Below, piece by piece: positions 37,353 through 45,383 of a DNA stretch of 64,000 bases (position 1 is the stretch's first letter; the number at the start of each line of letters is the position of its first letter). This stretch comes from an uncultured Poribacteria bacterium (GTDB lineage Bacteria > Poribacteria > WGA-4E > WGA-3G). Location of the stretch: NCBI GenBank assembly GCA_951828385.1, contig OX639973.1, forward strand, positions 2,040,470-2,104,469, written 5' to 3'. A program made the translations under genes and the position numbers. The notes beneath the pieces are model-generated. The model was not told where the DNA came from. It worked only from the letters and a program-made list of their open reading frames with translations, and made no database searches.

Positions 37353-37376
37353 GGGCGAGGCCGCTGTGCCTCGCCC
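37353..37376. repeat. Perfect 9-bp hairpin GGGCGAGGC/GCCTCGCCC
   Basis: The stem has a 6-base loop, is downstream of the orphan promoter on the plus strand and 22 bases beyond the stop of the convergent-side gene at 37398. There is no T-run on either strand. It may be a weak terminator or a REP element. Confidence 0.5.
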
Positions 37377-37397
37377 TAATTGTTCAGAAGATGACTG

Positions 37398-38687
37398 CTA
37401 TTCCCCAAAATGGCTCGCAACCAGTGTTAAATCTAAGATATTCACCACATTGTCCCCATTAACGTCAGCAGGTGTAACGCCCGTCTGCCCAAAATGGGAT
37501 GCCCCCAACGTCAGATCCAGAATATTGATCACACCATCTTTGTTAACATCCCACGGCGGTGTTGGCGGTTCAACGATCTCACCGGCTTCGGTTGTTACGG
37601 GCAGTGCTATTCCCGCACGACTCGAAAGGATAACTTCCGTTAAGGTGAGCGTTGATGCTTTTATGGCGATCACTTTAAAAGTTATCGTTAAAAGGGTGCC
37701 TTCCATCTCGGTTGCCATCGTGCCGGCAGTTGATGCGAAAGATACCTGATTCTCTTTAATCACTGTCGGAATCACAAAGATGTCCCCAGGGAGATAAGTC
37801 CCCTGCTCCCATGAGACATATTGCAGTGCCTCCGAATCGAATTGCAGGGCTACCTGATAACCCGCTACGTTTTGAGCGTTAGCAATATTAACAGTAATGC
37901 TAAATTGTTCGCCAATACCAGGGGATTCAATCGAGGCAGGTACTATGCTGACAACAATTAACGGCGATTCAATCCTGAGCAGTATCGCAAGCGCGTCGAT
38001 CTCAATAGGGTTCTGAAGCAACGTATGAACGTCCGGATCATTAATGAACACCTTAACATCCGCGTCTTCCTTCAGAAGTGTGATGAACCTATCCTCAATC
38101 TCTGGAACGATTGTTTTCAGTAGGTCTGGATCCTCCGCTACCAGTTCGATGGTAACAGGTTGCAAAAGTGCCTGTGTATCTGGATGCTTGAGTATTGTGA
38201 GAACATCAGGCAGCAGCTCCCGAATATCCTCGCGTTGAAAAAGCAGTTGATACCTGTCAAAAATCAGCGGCGCGAGAATCCCAGCTTCTATTTCAAGTAG
38301 ACTCGCAAGTTCATCGATCGCCTCGGGATCTTGAAGTAACGTTTGAACATCTGGATCACTGAGCATCGTCCGGATGTCAGGATCCTCTTTCAGCAACGTT
38401 ATAAAATCATCACTAATATCCGGTATAAGTGTCTTGAGTGTGTCCGGATCGTCTAACACCGCGTTTATCGTCGCCGACGTTAAAAACTGTTGATGCTCCG
38501 GTTTCTTGAGTTCAATAAGAACTATCGGCAGCACTTCTTGAACATCTTCTCGTTGTAGAAGTTCTTGGTACTTCTGAAATATCTGCTCAGCCAGCGAAAG
38601 CTCTTGGGCGAAAAGCTGCATCGCACAGACCAAGCACATGCTGAGCATCAGAAACACATAAAGGCGTTTAAAGAAAATTTGAGACAT
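37398..38687 (-). CDS. Secreted protein with tandem helical repeats, cohesin-like domain and dockerin
   Basis: The start is taken at 38685-38687, where MSQIFFKRLYVFLMLSMCLV forms a signal peptide cut after LFAQ. The frame extends to 38756 without support. The protein is 429 residues. Two alpha-helical repeats of about 107 residues follow (IFQKYQELLQREDVQEVLP and IFDRYQLLFQREDIRELLP, each with FITLLKED). Next is a cohesin-like beta domain (VPASIESPGIGEQFSITVN, GYQVALQFDSEALQY). At the C-terminus are two dockerin type-I calcium repeats (DVNKDGVINILDLTLGASHF, DVNGDNVVNILDLTLVASHF). Cohesin and dockerin usually pair between proteins, so this one could self-assemble or bind partners on the surface. 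Confidence 0.85.
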   Translation of the reverse strand: MSQIFFKRLYVFLMLSMCLVCAMQLFAQELSLAEQIFQKYQELLQREDVQEVLPIVLIELKKPEHQQFLTSATINAVLDDPDTLKTLIPDISDDFITLLKEDPDIRTMLSDPDVQTLLQDPEAIDELASLLEIEAGILAPLIFDRYQLLFQREDIRELLPDVLTILKHPDTQALLQPVTIELVAEDPDLLKTIVPEIEDRFITLLKEDADVKVFINDPDVHTLLQNPIEIDALAILLRIESPLIVVSIVPASIESPGIGEQFSITVNIANAQNVAGYQVALQFDSEALQYVSWEQGTYLPGDIFVIPTVIKENQVSFASTAGTMATEMEGTLLTITFKVIAIKASTLTLTEVILSSRAGIALPVTTEAGEIVEPPTPPWDVNKDGVINILDLTLGASHFGQTGVTPADVNGDNVVNILDLTLVASHFGE

Positions 38688-38791
38688 TACGTTCCGCTGG
38701 TGAGGCGGATTCCCCGTCTTGTTGAGAACAAGAAAGGATTTCAACCTCGCCAGCACCTTTTTTCCTCAGTAGCGTTGTAAACTTGTTTGTT

Positions 38792-39574
38792 CTAAGCCAT
38801 TACTTCGTCAGATGTCGGATTCAGTTTGAACCCGCCTGCCATGATGTTGTTGTACGGTTCTTCAGGACCGCGACCCACAGGACGCATCTCTGGTGTGTGA
38901 TACCCAAATCGAACCGCTTTCCGCCACTGATCTGTCCTATTGACTTCCGACCAGTGGATCAGGCAGTAACTGAAGAAAATCACATCACCCGCTTTGGCAG
39001 GGATCGGAATGGAGTCGATGAAATCTGGATGGAATTTATCAGTAGGCAGGTGTGGCGCAGTACCTTCACCTGTGATATGTTCCCGAGGGCCCTCTTTATG
39101 GCTACCCGGAACAACCCGTAGCGCACCGCTTTCAAACGGAGCATCATCAAGATGAACGAGGCAATCAACGAAGTCGAGTCCATCGTGCGGATAGAACGGA
39201 TAGTCTTGATGCATCGGGAACGGCGTGCCTTTTTCCGGAGGCTTCGCATGGAGCACCGTATGATGCCACTGGATCGTATCACCGATAAGCGATTGCACAG
39301 CACCTGTCAGTCGGTCGTGAAAAATCACTCTACCCCATGTCGCCGAGTAGAAGTGAGGATTGTGCATAAAGACAGCCTTCGTCGTCTGCTGATCCTCTTC
39401 TTTGAGGTAGCGCGTACGCCAAGGACCCGGCCAACCGAGCGTCTCCTGTCCCCAGTTATTAATAATCTGAACCATTTCAGATGCCAGTTCTTTCGTCTCC
39501 TCTGGTGTGAAAAGTTGGTCAACCTTGAGATAACCGTTCTCATTGTAAAAGTCAACCTGTTCTTGCGTTAGCAT
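38792..39574 (-). CDS. Phytanoyl-CoA dioxygenase family protein (PhyH)
   Basis: This 260-residue protein shows the Fe(II)/2-oxoglutarate facial triad: His122-x-Asp124 in MHQDYPF and His207 in CLIHWSE, with Arg218 (QWRKAVRFGYH) as the likely 2-oxoglutarate ligand. Enzymes of this family hydroxylate unactivated carbons of lipids, ectoine-like solutes or secondary metabolites. The substrate cannot be read from sequence. AAGGAG lies 6 bases before the ATG. It is a single gene with its own upstream AT-rich gap. Confidence 0.88.
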   Translation of the reverse strand: MLTQEQVDFYNENGYLKVDQLFTPEETKELASEMVQIINNWGQETLGWPGPWRTRYLKEEDQQTTKAVFMHNPHFYSATWGRVIFHDRLTGAVQSLIGDTIQWHHTVLHAKPPEKGTPFPMHQDYPFYPHDGLDFVDCLVHLDDAPFESGALRVVPGSHKEGPREHITGEGTAPHLPTDKFHPDFIDSIPIPAKAGDVIFFSYCLIHWSEVNRTDQWRKAVRFGYHTPEMRPVGRGPEEPYNNIMAGGFKLNPTSDEVMA

Positions 39575-39817
39575 GTCGATCTCCTTATTGCTATTGAATG
39601 TCTTCGCCTAAGCGCCAGAAAATGTTGGTTATTCTAAATTCTACTCTAAAACCTCATCTTTTGTCAACTTTCTTTGTTGTGAAGTACGGTTTTTGCTTGG
39701 GTATTTCTTCAGCATCTGGGTCAAATTAAAAATTAATTTGCTTTTTTTACTTATATATATTATCATAAATAGTGTAGATATAAATTAACATGAATTAGTA
39801 GACTCAACACAAAAAAA

Positions 39818-39849
39818 CATAAAATCTCTATATATTTACAGATTTTATG
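39818..39849. repeat. Perfect inverted repeat CATAAAATCT/AGATTTTATG
   Basis: Arms of 10 bp are separated by 12 bases inside the very AT-rich 539-base gap between the PhyH gene and the 40114 gene. Confidence 0.55.
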
Positions 39850-39908
39850 CACTATTGGCTAACTTGTAACGCAGACAAATGCTCACTGAACTGATTATCC
39901 GTCGCGAA

Positions 39909-40039
39909 TAAAATGTTACACTTTTTCTTTTTTTTCGGGGCAGCGGAAGAAAAGAAAAAACGTCTCTGAACCCTTACGGATACTCAGTTCTCTGGCGATT
40001 GCGCTGTACACTAAAATGTTACACCAGTGTAACATTTTA
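39909..40039. promoter_or_regulatory. Candidate operator: TAAAATGTTACAC half-site and perfect palindrome
   Basis: TAAAATGTTACAC at 39909-39921 recurs exactly at 40012-40024, where it is followed after CA by its exact complement (40027-40039). The 13-bp arms form a 28-base palindrome ending 74 bases before the 40114 gene. A near copy (AAAATATTACAC) follows the gene at 40566. A dimeric regulator could bind the palindrome and the distant half-site, 103 bases apart, by looping. Confidence 0.55.
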
Positions 40040-40113
40040 ATAGAACGGTTTTTCCGGATTTTTCCGTATCCGTTTCGGATTGGCACGAAAATTTTAGAAA
40101 AGGAGTGAGAAAA

Positions 40114-40566
40114 ATGGCGATTTACACATGGCGCGGAGAAGAGTACTTTGTGACGAAAGATTGGTTGGTAGGCGACTTACACATTCCAATGAATGTCATC
40201 GCAGATGCAATCACCCACACGGTTTCCGACGATGATTTTCAGGCACATCAGATCGAGGCATACATTCGCGATGCAATGACACTATTTAAACCCACTGACA
40301 CGGAGGCACCAGCTGTCCCATCTGCTGAAGATATCTCCCTACAAAATACCGAAGGCGGACGACCACTCGAACTCGTCATTGGTGACGAGATGTATAGTTT
40401 CAATGTAGATCCATATGGAACGCTCAGTGATTTGGCAGCTTGGATATCTGAGACCCTGAATCAGGCGAAGGAACGGGTAATCGCCGCACATATTGCACAG
40501 TTGGAAGCAGATTTGGAGAATTTGGGGGGCTTACAGAACAATTTAACAATAAAAATAAAAATATGA
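40114..40566 (+). CDS. Small protein of unknown function
   Basis: The ATG at 40114 has AAGGAG 8 bases upstream. A GTG at 40105 overlaps that Shine-Dalgarno and is not credible. The 150-residue product starts MAIYTWRGEEYFVTKDWLVG and has acidic and hydrophobic stretches but no membrane segment or signal peptide. A C-terminal helix with a coiled-coil look (LNQAKERVIAAHIAQLEADL) leads to a Lys/Ile tail (NNLTIKIKI). I do not recognise a family. It is isolated: an AT-rich gap with palindromes lies upstream and a sugar kinase follows 106 bases later behind its own promoter. Confidence 0.7.
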   Translation: MAIYTWRGEEYFVTKDWLVGDLHIPMNVIADAITHTVSDDDFQAHQIEAYIRDAMTLFKPTDTEAPAVPSAEDISLQNTEGGRPLELVIGDEMYSFNVDPYGTLSDLAAWISETLNQAKERVIAAHIAQLEADLENLGGLQNNLTIKIKI

Positions 40567-40612
40567 AAATATTACACTGTACCGACAATTGACAACTGCC
40601 TAAAACTAAATC

Positions 40613-40641
40613 TTGCATTAATTTGCAATCTGTTGTATCAT
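40613..40641 (+). promoter_or_regulatory. Probable promoter of the FGGY kinase gene
   Basis: TTGCAT (40613-40618), 17 bases, TATCAT (40636-40641), 32 bases before the kinase ATG. Confidence 0.5.
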
Positions 40642-40672
40642 ACCCGCATCTTGTATCAAGGAGAACATAGCA

Positions 40673-42178
40673 ATGAGTCTTTTGGGCATTGATGTTGGCA
40701 CAACAGGGTGCAAAGTCATCGCATTTCGTGAGGATGGCACACTCCTCGCACAGGCGTATGGCGAATATCCATTGATCCATCCGCAAACCGGTTGGTCGGA
40801 ACTCGACGCGAATGTCGTTTGGGAGAATATCGCGGCTGGTATTCAACAGGTTGCAACGCAAACAAAATCTGATCCCGTTGAAGCAATCAGTGTTGCCTCG
40901 CAAGGTGAAGCGGTGACACCCGTATCCGCCACTGGGAAAATTTTAGCCAACGCTATCACAACCTTTGACGCTCGCACAGCAGGCATCTGTGACGAACTAA
41001 AGCAACACATAACGCCTCTCGAAGTGATGCAAATCACAGGGATGCCGATCAGCGATATTCATACGCTTCCGAAACTGATCTGGATACAGCGGAATCAACC
41101 TCACATCTATCGGCAAGTATCAAAATTCCTCGGCTTTGAGGATTTTGTCTACTTCAAACTCGGTATGCCACCTGTCGTAGATTATTCCCTCGCGGCACGC
41201 ACGATGGCTTTCGACATTATCGACAAATGCTGGTCAGAGAAAATGCTCGGATTGGCGGATGTTGATGCAACGCTTTTTCCAAAAACCGCACCATCAGGAA
41301 CCGTCATCGGTGAAGTAGGTTCTAAGGTCACTGATGAACTCGGGCTCCCGCAAGGTGTGGTTTGTGTTACGGGGGGACACGATCAGCCCTGTGGCGCATT
41401 AGGCGCAGGGATCATCCGCAGTGGCGAGGTCATGGACGCAACCGGCACCGTTGAATGTATCGCGCCCGCCTTCACCGAACCTGTCATCAACCAGCAGATG
41501 ATAGACGGGAATTTTGCCTGTTATCCGCACGTCGTTGACGGGTTGTATGTCACACTCGGTTTTGTGTCAAGCGGCGGCGTTGTACTACGCTGGTATAGAG
41601 ACACCCTCGCACAGGCAGAGGTCGCCCAAGCTGAAGCGGAAGGACGCGATGTCTATGACATCCTGTTGCAGGATATTCCCGATGCACCGGGGACAGCGAT
41701 GGTACTACCACACTTTACCGGTTCAGGTACCCCCTATCTTGATCTGGAATCGAAAGGCGCAATTGTCGGGTTAACGCTTTCAACAACCAAGGCGGAACTC
41801 GTCAAAGCGGTATTGGAAGGCATCAGTTACGAGATTAAACAAAATCTCGCTATGTTGCAGGACGCAGGTGTCGTCATAAACGAGGTACGGGCTATCGGGG
41901 GCGGCGCGAAATCTGAGAAGTGGCTCCAACTCAAAGCCGATATGTTTGGCAAAAAGGTCATCGCCCTTGATATATCCGAGGGGGTCTGCCTGGGGACTGC
42001 TATTCTTTCTGGCACTGCAATAGGCAAGTACGATTCCATTGAAACAGCCGTTGACCAGTTAGTCACGCCACGCGATGTATACTATCCACGTGAGGAACTC
42101 ACACAACAGTACGATGAGAAATTGAACGCATACGCACAGATTTATCCCGCACTTCGCGAACTGAATTATCAATTGTAA
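40673..42178 (+). CDS. FGGY-family carbohydrate kinase (xylulokinase-like)
   Basis: This 501-residue protein begins LLGIDVGTTGCKVIAF, the phosphate-1 loop of the actin/hexokinase ATPase fold. It has GGHDQPCGALGAG near the domain junction, DATGTVECIAP, and the adenosine-binding AIGGGAKSEKWLQLKADMFG near the end. FGGY kinases phosphorylate pentuloses, glycerol, gluconate or related sugars. The length and glycine pattern fit the xylulokinase branch, but the substrate is not fixed by sequence. AAGGAG is 9 bases before the ATG. A ROK kinase follows 86 bases later, so sugar use is the likely common theme. Confidence 0.88.
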   Translation: MSLLGIDVGTTGCKVIAFREDGTLLAQAYGEYPLIHPQTGWSELDANVVWENIAAGIQQVATQTKSDPVEAISVASQGEAVTPVSATGKILANAITTFDARTAGICDELKQHITPLEVMQITGMPISDIHTLPKLIWIQRNQPHIYRQVSKFLGFEDFVYFKLGMPPVVDYSLAARTMAFDIIDKCWSEKMLGLADVDATLFPKTAPSGTVIGEVGSKVTDELGLPQGVVCVTGGHDQPCGALGAGIIRSGEVMDATGTVECIAPAFTEPVINQQMIDGNFACYPHVVDGLYVTLGFVSSGGVVLRWYRDTLAQAEVAQAEAEGRDVYDILLQDIPDAPGTAMVLPHFTGSGTPYLDLESKGAIVGLTLSTTKAELVKAVLEGISYEIKQNLAMLQDAGVVINEVRAIGGGAKSEKWLQLKADMFGKKVIALDISEGVCLGTAILSGTAIGKYDSIETAVDQLVTPRDVYYPREELTQQYDEKLNAYAQIYPALRELNYQL

Positions 42179-42264
42179 GACGGAGCATTCTAAAATTGTG
42201 AGAGGGAAACCTTGTAAGCCCGATTTACGCCCTTTAAAAACACACTATATCTGAAAGAGAACCG

Positions 42265-43236
42265 ATGAGAACACACGTTGTTGGAATTGACATCGGCGGC
42301 ACTAAACTTGCCACTGTTGTCGCGGATAGCACCGGACACATCCTTAGCAAAGTGCGGAAACCGACGCTTGCAGAAAAAGGACCAGAATACGCACTCCAAT
42401 TGCTTTTTGAAATGGTTCGTGAGACCGTTGCATCGGCGGATTTGGTGCAGGAATCAGTTTCGGCGATTGGTGTGAGTTGTGGCGGTCCCTTAGATACAAA
42501 GACCGGGGTCGTCTATTCACCACCGAATTTACCCGGGTGGGACGCGTTGCCGCTAAAAGCGCAACTTGAATCCGAATTTCACATACCTGTGACAATTGAG
42601 AACGATGCCAATGCAAGCGCACTCGCAGAATACAGGTTTGGCGGTGGACGCGGATACAATGCGCTGCTCTATATGACGATGAGTACCGGAATCGGCGGCG
42701 GCATTGTTATTGATGGTCATATCTACCGCGGTGCCAACGATAGTGCTGGAGAGGTCGGACATCAAATCCTTCTACCAGACGGACCGCCTTGTGGATGCGG
42801 CAAACGCGGATGTCTTGAAGCACTCTGTTCGGGGCCCGCGATTGCACGCCGCGCACAAGACGCGATACAAAAGCAACTTACAGATAGAAAAGCAGCAGCG
42901 ACAAGGCTCCTAAATCTTGCTAACAACAGGATCGAAAATGTTAAGTCTGAGCATGTACTCCAAGCGGCGCGGACGGGTGATATTCTGGCTTTGCAACTTG
43001 TTGAGGAAACCGCGTATTATATGGGGTGGGGCATCGCGAATTTGGTAAACATTTTGAACCCAGACATCGTTTTATTAGGAACAATTGCAATCGCTGCAGG
43101 TGATCTTTTGCTCGATCCGATTCGGAAAACGGTTTCAGAATTCGCAATGCCGCGCACCGCAGAAGCCGTTAAAATCGCACCCGCACAATTGGGCGAAGCT
43201 TTAGGCGACCTCGCCGCCATCGCATTAGTCGTCTGA
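42265..43236 (+). CDS. ROK-family sugar kinase (glucokinase-like)
   Basis: This 323-residue protein starts VVGIDIGGTKLATVVAD (ATP loop). It has ENDANASALAE with the catalytic Asp, STGIGGGIVIDG, and the ROK zinc site GEVGHQ plus CGCGKRGCLEA. There is no N-terminal helix-turn-helix, so it is a kinase rather than a ROK repressor. Likely substrates are glucose, N-acetylglucosamine or a related hexose. It follows the FGGY kinase on the same strand. Confidence 0.9.
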   Translation: MRTHVVGIDIGGTKLATVVADSTGHILSKVRKPTLAEKGPEYALQLLFEMVRETVASADLVQESVSAIGVSCGGPLDTKTGVVYSPPNLPGWDALPLKAQLESEFHIPVTIENDANASALAEYRFGGGRGYNALLYMTMSTGIGGGIVIDGHIYRGANDSAGEVGHQILLPDGPPCGCGKRGCLEALCSGPAIARRAQDAIQKQLTDRKAAATRLLNLANNRIENVKSEHVLQAARTGDILALQLVEETAYYMGWGIANLVNILNPDIVLLGTIAIAAGDLLLDPIRKTVSEFAMPRTAEAVKIAPAQLGEALGDLAAIALVV

Positions 43237-43273
43237 ATAGTAGTGCTTCAATGTTGAGTTTATAGGTGATCCT

Positions 43274-43334
43274 GTTCGTAGTAGGGCAATTCATTGCCCG
43301 TTCCTGACGTGCGATAAATCGCACTACTACGAAC
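43274..43334. repeat. Repeat able to fold as a three-way junction
   Basis: The outer arms GTTCGTAGTAG (43274-43284) and CTACTACGAAC (43324-43334) are perfect complements. Between them are two perfect 7-bp hairpins: GGGCAAT-TC-ATTGCCC (43284-43299) and GTGCGAT-AA-ATCGCAC (43310-43325), each overlapping the outer stem by a base or two. A short form is at 32155-32193. It is one of several elements in the 534-base gap before the radical SAM gene. Confidence 0.75.
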
Positions 43335-43387
43335 CTACTATCAAGTTCAAAGTTGAAAGACTAATAGTTCTGTTTTTGTACCCCCTG

Positions 43388-43420
43388 GTCCGGTAGGCGC
43401 GGTTTGCAACCGCACCGGAC
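43388..43420. repeat. REP-like hairpin, GTCCGG-type arms
   Basis: GTCCGGT and GCGCGGTT pair with AACCGCACCGGAC around TGC. It is the second copy of the 29293-29326 element, with a compensatory base-pair change in the outer arm. Confidence 0.65.
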
Positions 43421-43487
43421 TTCAAAAAGAACGAGAAACTCTATAATTTCTTAAAACTGAATGACTCTGGTGGAAATATGAAAAAAG

Positions 43488-43516
43488 TTGTCAATTTCAC
43501 AAAAAAGTAGTATAAT
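43488..43516 (+). promoter_or_regulatory. Strong sigma-70 promoter of the radical SAM gene
   Basis: TTGTCA (43488-43493), exactly 17 bases, TATAAT (43511-43516). The predicted leader is about 250 bases, unusually long, and contains the hairpins at 43651-43700. Confidence 0.75.
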
Positions 43517-43650
43517 AAGCACGGGTATTCCTTTGCGTTAGGATTCTGGTTACCTCTACCATAGGAATTTTCCTTATATCAAAAACTTTTATTTTACCAT
43601 TAAACCTACGTTTACGGTAAAATATACAGTTACTTGTATACTAAGACAGG

Positions 43651-43700
43651 GTCGAGGTTGGGAAACTTCGACAGTGGTGGGTGGACGTTCCCCGTCCGCC
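43651..43700 (+). other. Two hairpins in the long leader of the radical SAM gene
   Basis: The first is GTCGAGGTT-GGGA-AACTTCGAC (43651-43672), a 9-bp stem with one G-T pair. The second is GGGTGGACG against CGTCCGCC (about 43680-43700), 8 bp with one wobble pair. The first shares the GTT/AAC core of the REP-like elements, so these may be repeats, not a riboswitch. Confidence 0.45.
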
Positions 43701-43770
43701 ACTCACCGAAGTGTCTGTTTATTGTCAGAATTCACCATATTTGAGAAGACTTCTCAAAGAAGGAATGACC

Positions 43771-45327
43771 ATGCGAAAACTCAAAATTGGTATCCTTGAC
43801 CTTGTTGCTAAAGGACCTACGCGAAATCTGTGGGCACGCACAATGCACGCCAATCTCGCAAGCATCATGCCCCAAACCATCGCTGTCTGGTGTGAAGAAG
43901 AAGGACATGATGTCACCTTTGTCTGTTACACCGGGCTTGAAGATCCTATTGAAGAATTTCCTGAAACGCTTGATCTCATTATTATAGGAACATTTTCTCA
44001 GGGTGCCCAACTCGCATACGCCTTAAGTAACCTCTTCCGATCCCGAGGCGCAGTTACCGTACTTGGAGGCCCGCATGCCCGATGCTATCCTGAAGATGCC
44101 CAAAAGTACTTCGATTATGTGCTCGGTTTCACTGATAAAGAGGTCATTCGAGAACTTTTGCAAGACTGCTCAGCGCACCGACCTACCGGTATCCAACTCT
44201 CAGCAGACAGACAACCCATGACGCTGCCCAGTGTGCAAGAGCGTTGGAAATTTATAGAACTCACCCACAGAAAAGCACCATGGTTCAAAACTGTACCGAT
44301 GCTCGGCAGTATGGGGTGCCCCTACACCTGCAGCTTTTGTATTGATTCAGTTATTCCCTATCAACCTCTCGACTTTGATTTCATTAAATCAGACTTACGT
44401 TTCCTATTAGGGAAGTTTAAACGACCCATTGTCGGATGGCACGATCCAAATTTTGGTGTCCGATTCGATGATTACCTCTCTGCAATCGAAGACGCAGTAC
44501 CGCCAGGGAGCATTGATTTCATCGCCGAAAGCAGCCTCGCGCTCCTCTCGGAACCCCACATGAAACGGCTGCAGCGAAACGGATTTAAAATGCTCCTGCC
44601 GGGGGTTGAGTCGTGGCAGGACTTCGGGAACAAATCGAAAACAGGAAGGAATAGCGGAATTGACAAAGTTCGACAGGTCTCGGAACAGGTTAACATGATT
44701 CTGAGATACGTCCCCTACGTTCAAACTAACTTCGTATTCGGACTTGATATCGATGAAGGGTCAGAACCGTTTGAACTCACCAAACGCTTCCTGGATATGA
44801 CTCCTGGTGCCTATCCCGCCTATCTGCTACTCACATCCTATGGACAGGCAGCACCTCTCAACCTGGAGTATCAACGCGACGGCAGGGTTTTACCCTTTCC
44901 ATTTTATTTTCTTGACAGCAAGCGAGGGATGAACATCACGCCGAAAAACTATGCGTGGGATGAGTTTTACGATAACGTCATTGATCTCATCAAACATAAC
45001 ATTTCATGGGGAAATCTCTATAAAAGTTACAAGGCGATTGATGCCTTCATGCCCCGATGGGTGAACGTTATCCGGGTACTGCCTTGGTTTGAACAACTCA
45101 AGTACTACCGTGAAATCCGACGCAGACTTGACGAAGACCCTCAGTTCCGACCCTTCTTTGAAGGGCAGACGACAGAAATTCCACAGTTCTATATCGAGCG
45201 GATACGAAAAAGTTTAGGACCCTTATGGGAGTGGCTACCGGAAGGGGCTTTGTATCATGACCCGAACGCCTATTTCAAGGCACACGAGAAAGAGAATTCG
45301 CTAACGCAGTTGGAGAGCGCGTCGTAA
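43771..45327 (+). CDS. Radical SAM protein with N-terminal B12-binding-like domain
   Basis: The start is taken at 43771, with AAGGA 6 bases upstream, giving 518 residues. Upstream in-frame codons run through a hairpin. Residues 1-135 form a Rossmann-like domain (TVLGGPHARCYPEDAQKYFD) like the cobalamin-binding half of class B radical SAM enzymes, but no DxHxxG cobalamin motif is visible. The [4Fe-4S] motif CPYTCSFC gives Cys183, Cys187 and Cys190. The C-terminal part is rich in Trp and Tyr. The reaction is unknown: methyl transfer and other rearrangements are both possible. A GmhA-like isomerase follows 56 bases later. Confidence 0.83.
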   Translation: MRKLKIGILDLVAKGPTRNLWARTMHANLASIMPQTIAVWCEEEGHDVTFVCYTGLEDPIEEFPETLDLIIIGTFSQGAQLAYALSNLFRSRGAVTVLGGPHARCYPEDAQKYFDYVLGFTDKEVIRELLQDCSAHRPTGIQLSADRQPMTLPSVQERWKFIELTHRKAPWFKTVPMLGSMGCPYTCSFCIDSVIPYQPLDFDFIKSDLRFLLGKFKRPIVGWHDPNFGVRFDDYLSAIEDAVPPGSIDFIAESSLALLSEPHMKRLQRNGFKMLLPGVESWQDFGNKSKTGRNSGIDKVRQVSEQVNMILRYVPYVQTNFVFGLDIDEGSEPFELTKRFLDMTPGAYPAYLLLTSYGQAAPLNLEYQRDGRVLPFPFYFLDSKRGMNITPKNYAWDEFYDNVIDLIKHNISWGNLYKSYKAIDAFMPRWVNVIRVLPWFEQLKYYREIRRRLDEDPQFRPFFEGQTTEIPQFYIERIRKSLGPLWEWLPEGALYHDPNAYFKAHEKENSLTQLESAS

Positions 45328-45383
45328 ACACTAACTTTTAACACAAGCGTGCAAGGCACGCCAACTTTCGTGAAAATGGAAAA

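Noticed and set aside
37353..37376. Hairpin as a clear terminator for the cohesin-dockerin gene
   Set aside because: There is no T-run on either strand. Kept only as a structured element.
43651..43700. Leader of the radical SAM gene as a cobalamin riboswitch
   Set aside because: I see no B12-box-like sequence. The first hairpin shares its core with dispersed REP-like elements, so a repeat is the simpler reading.
43681..43770. N-terminal extension of the radical SAM protein
   Set aside because: These codons run through a GC-rich hairpin, and the ATG at 43771 has a well-placed AAGGA.
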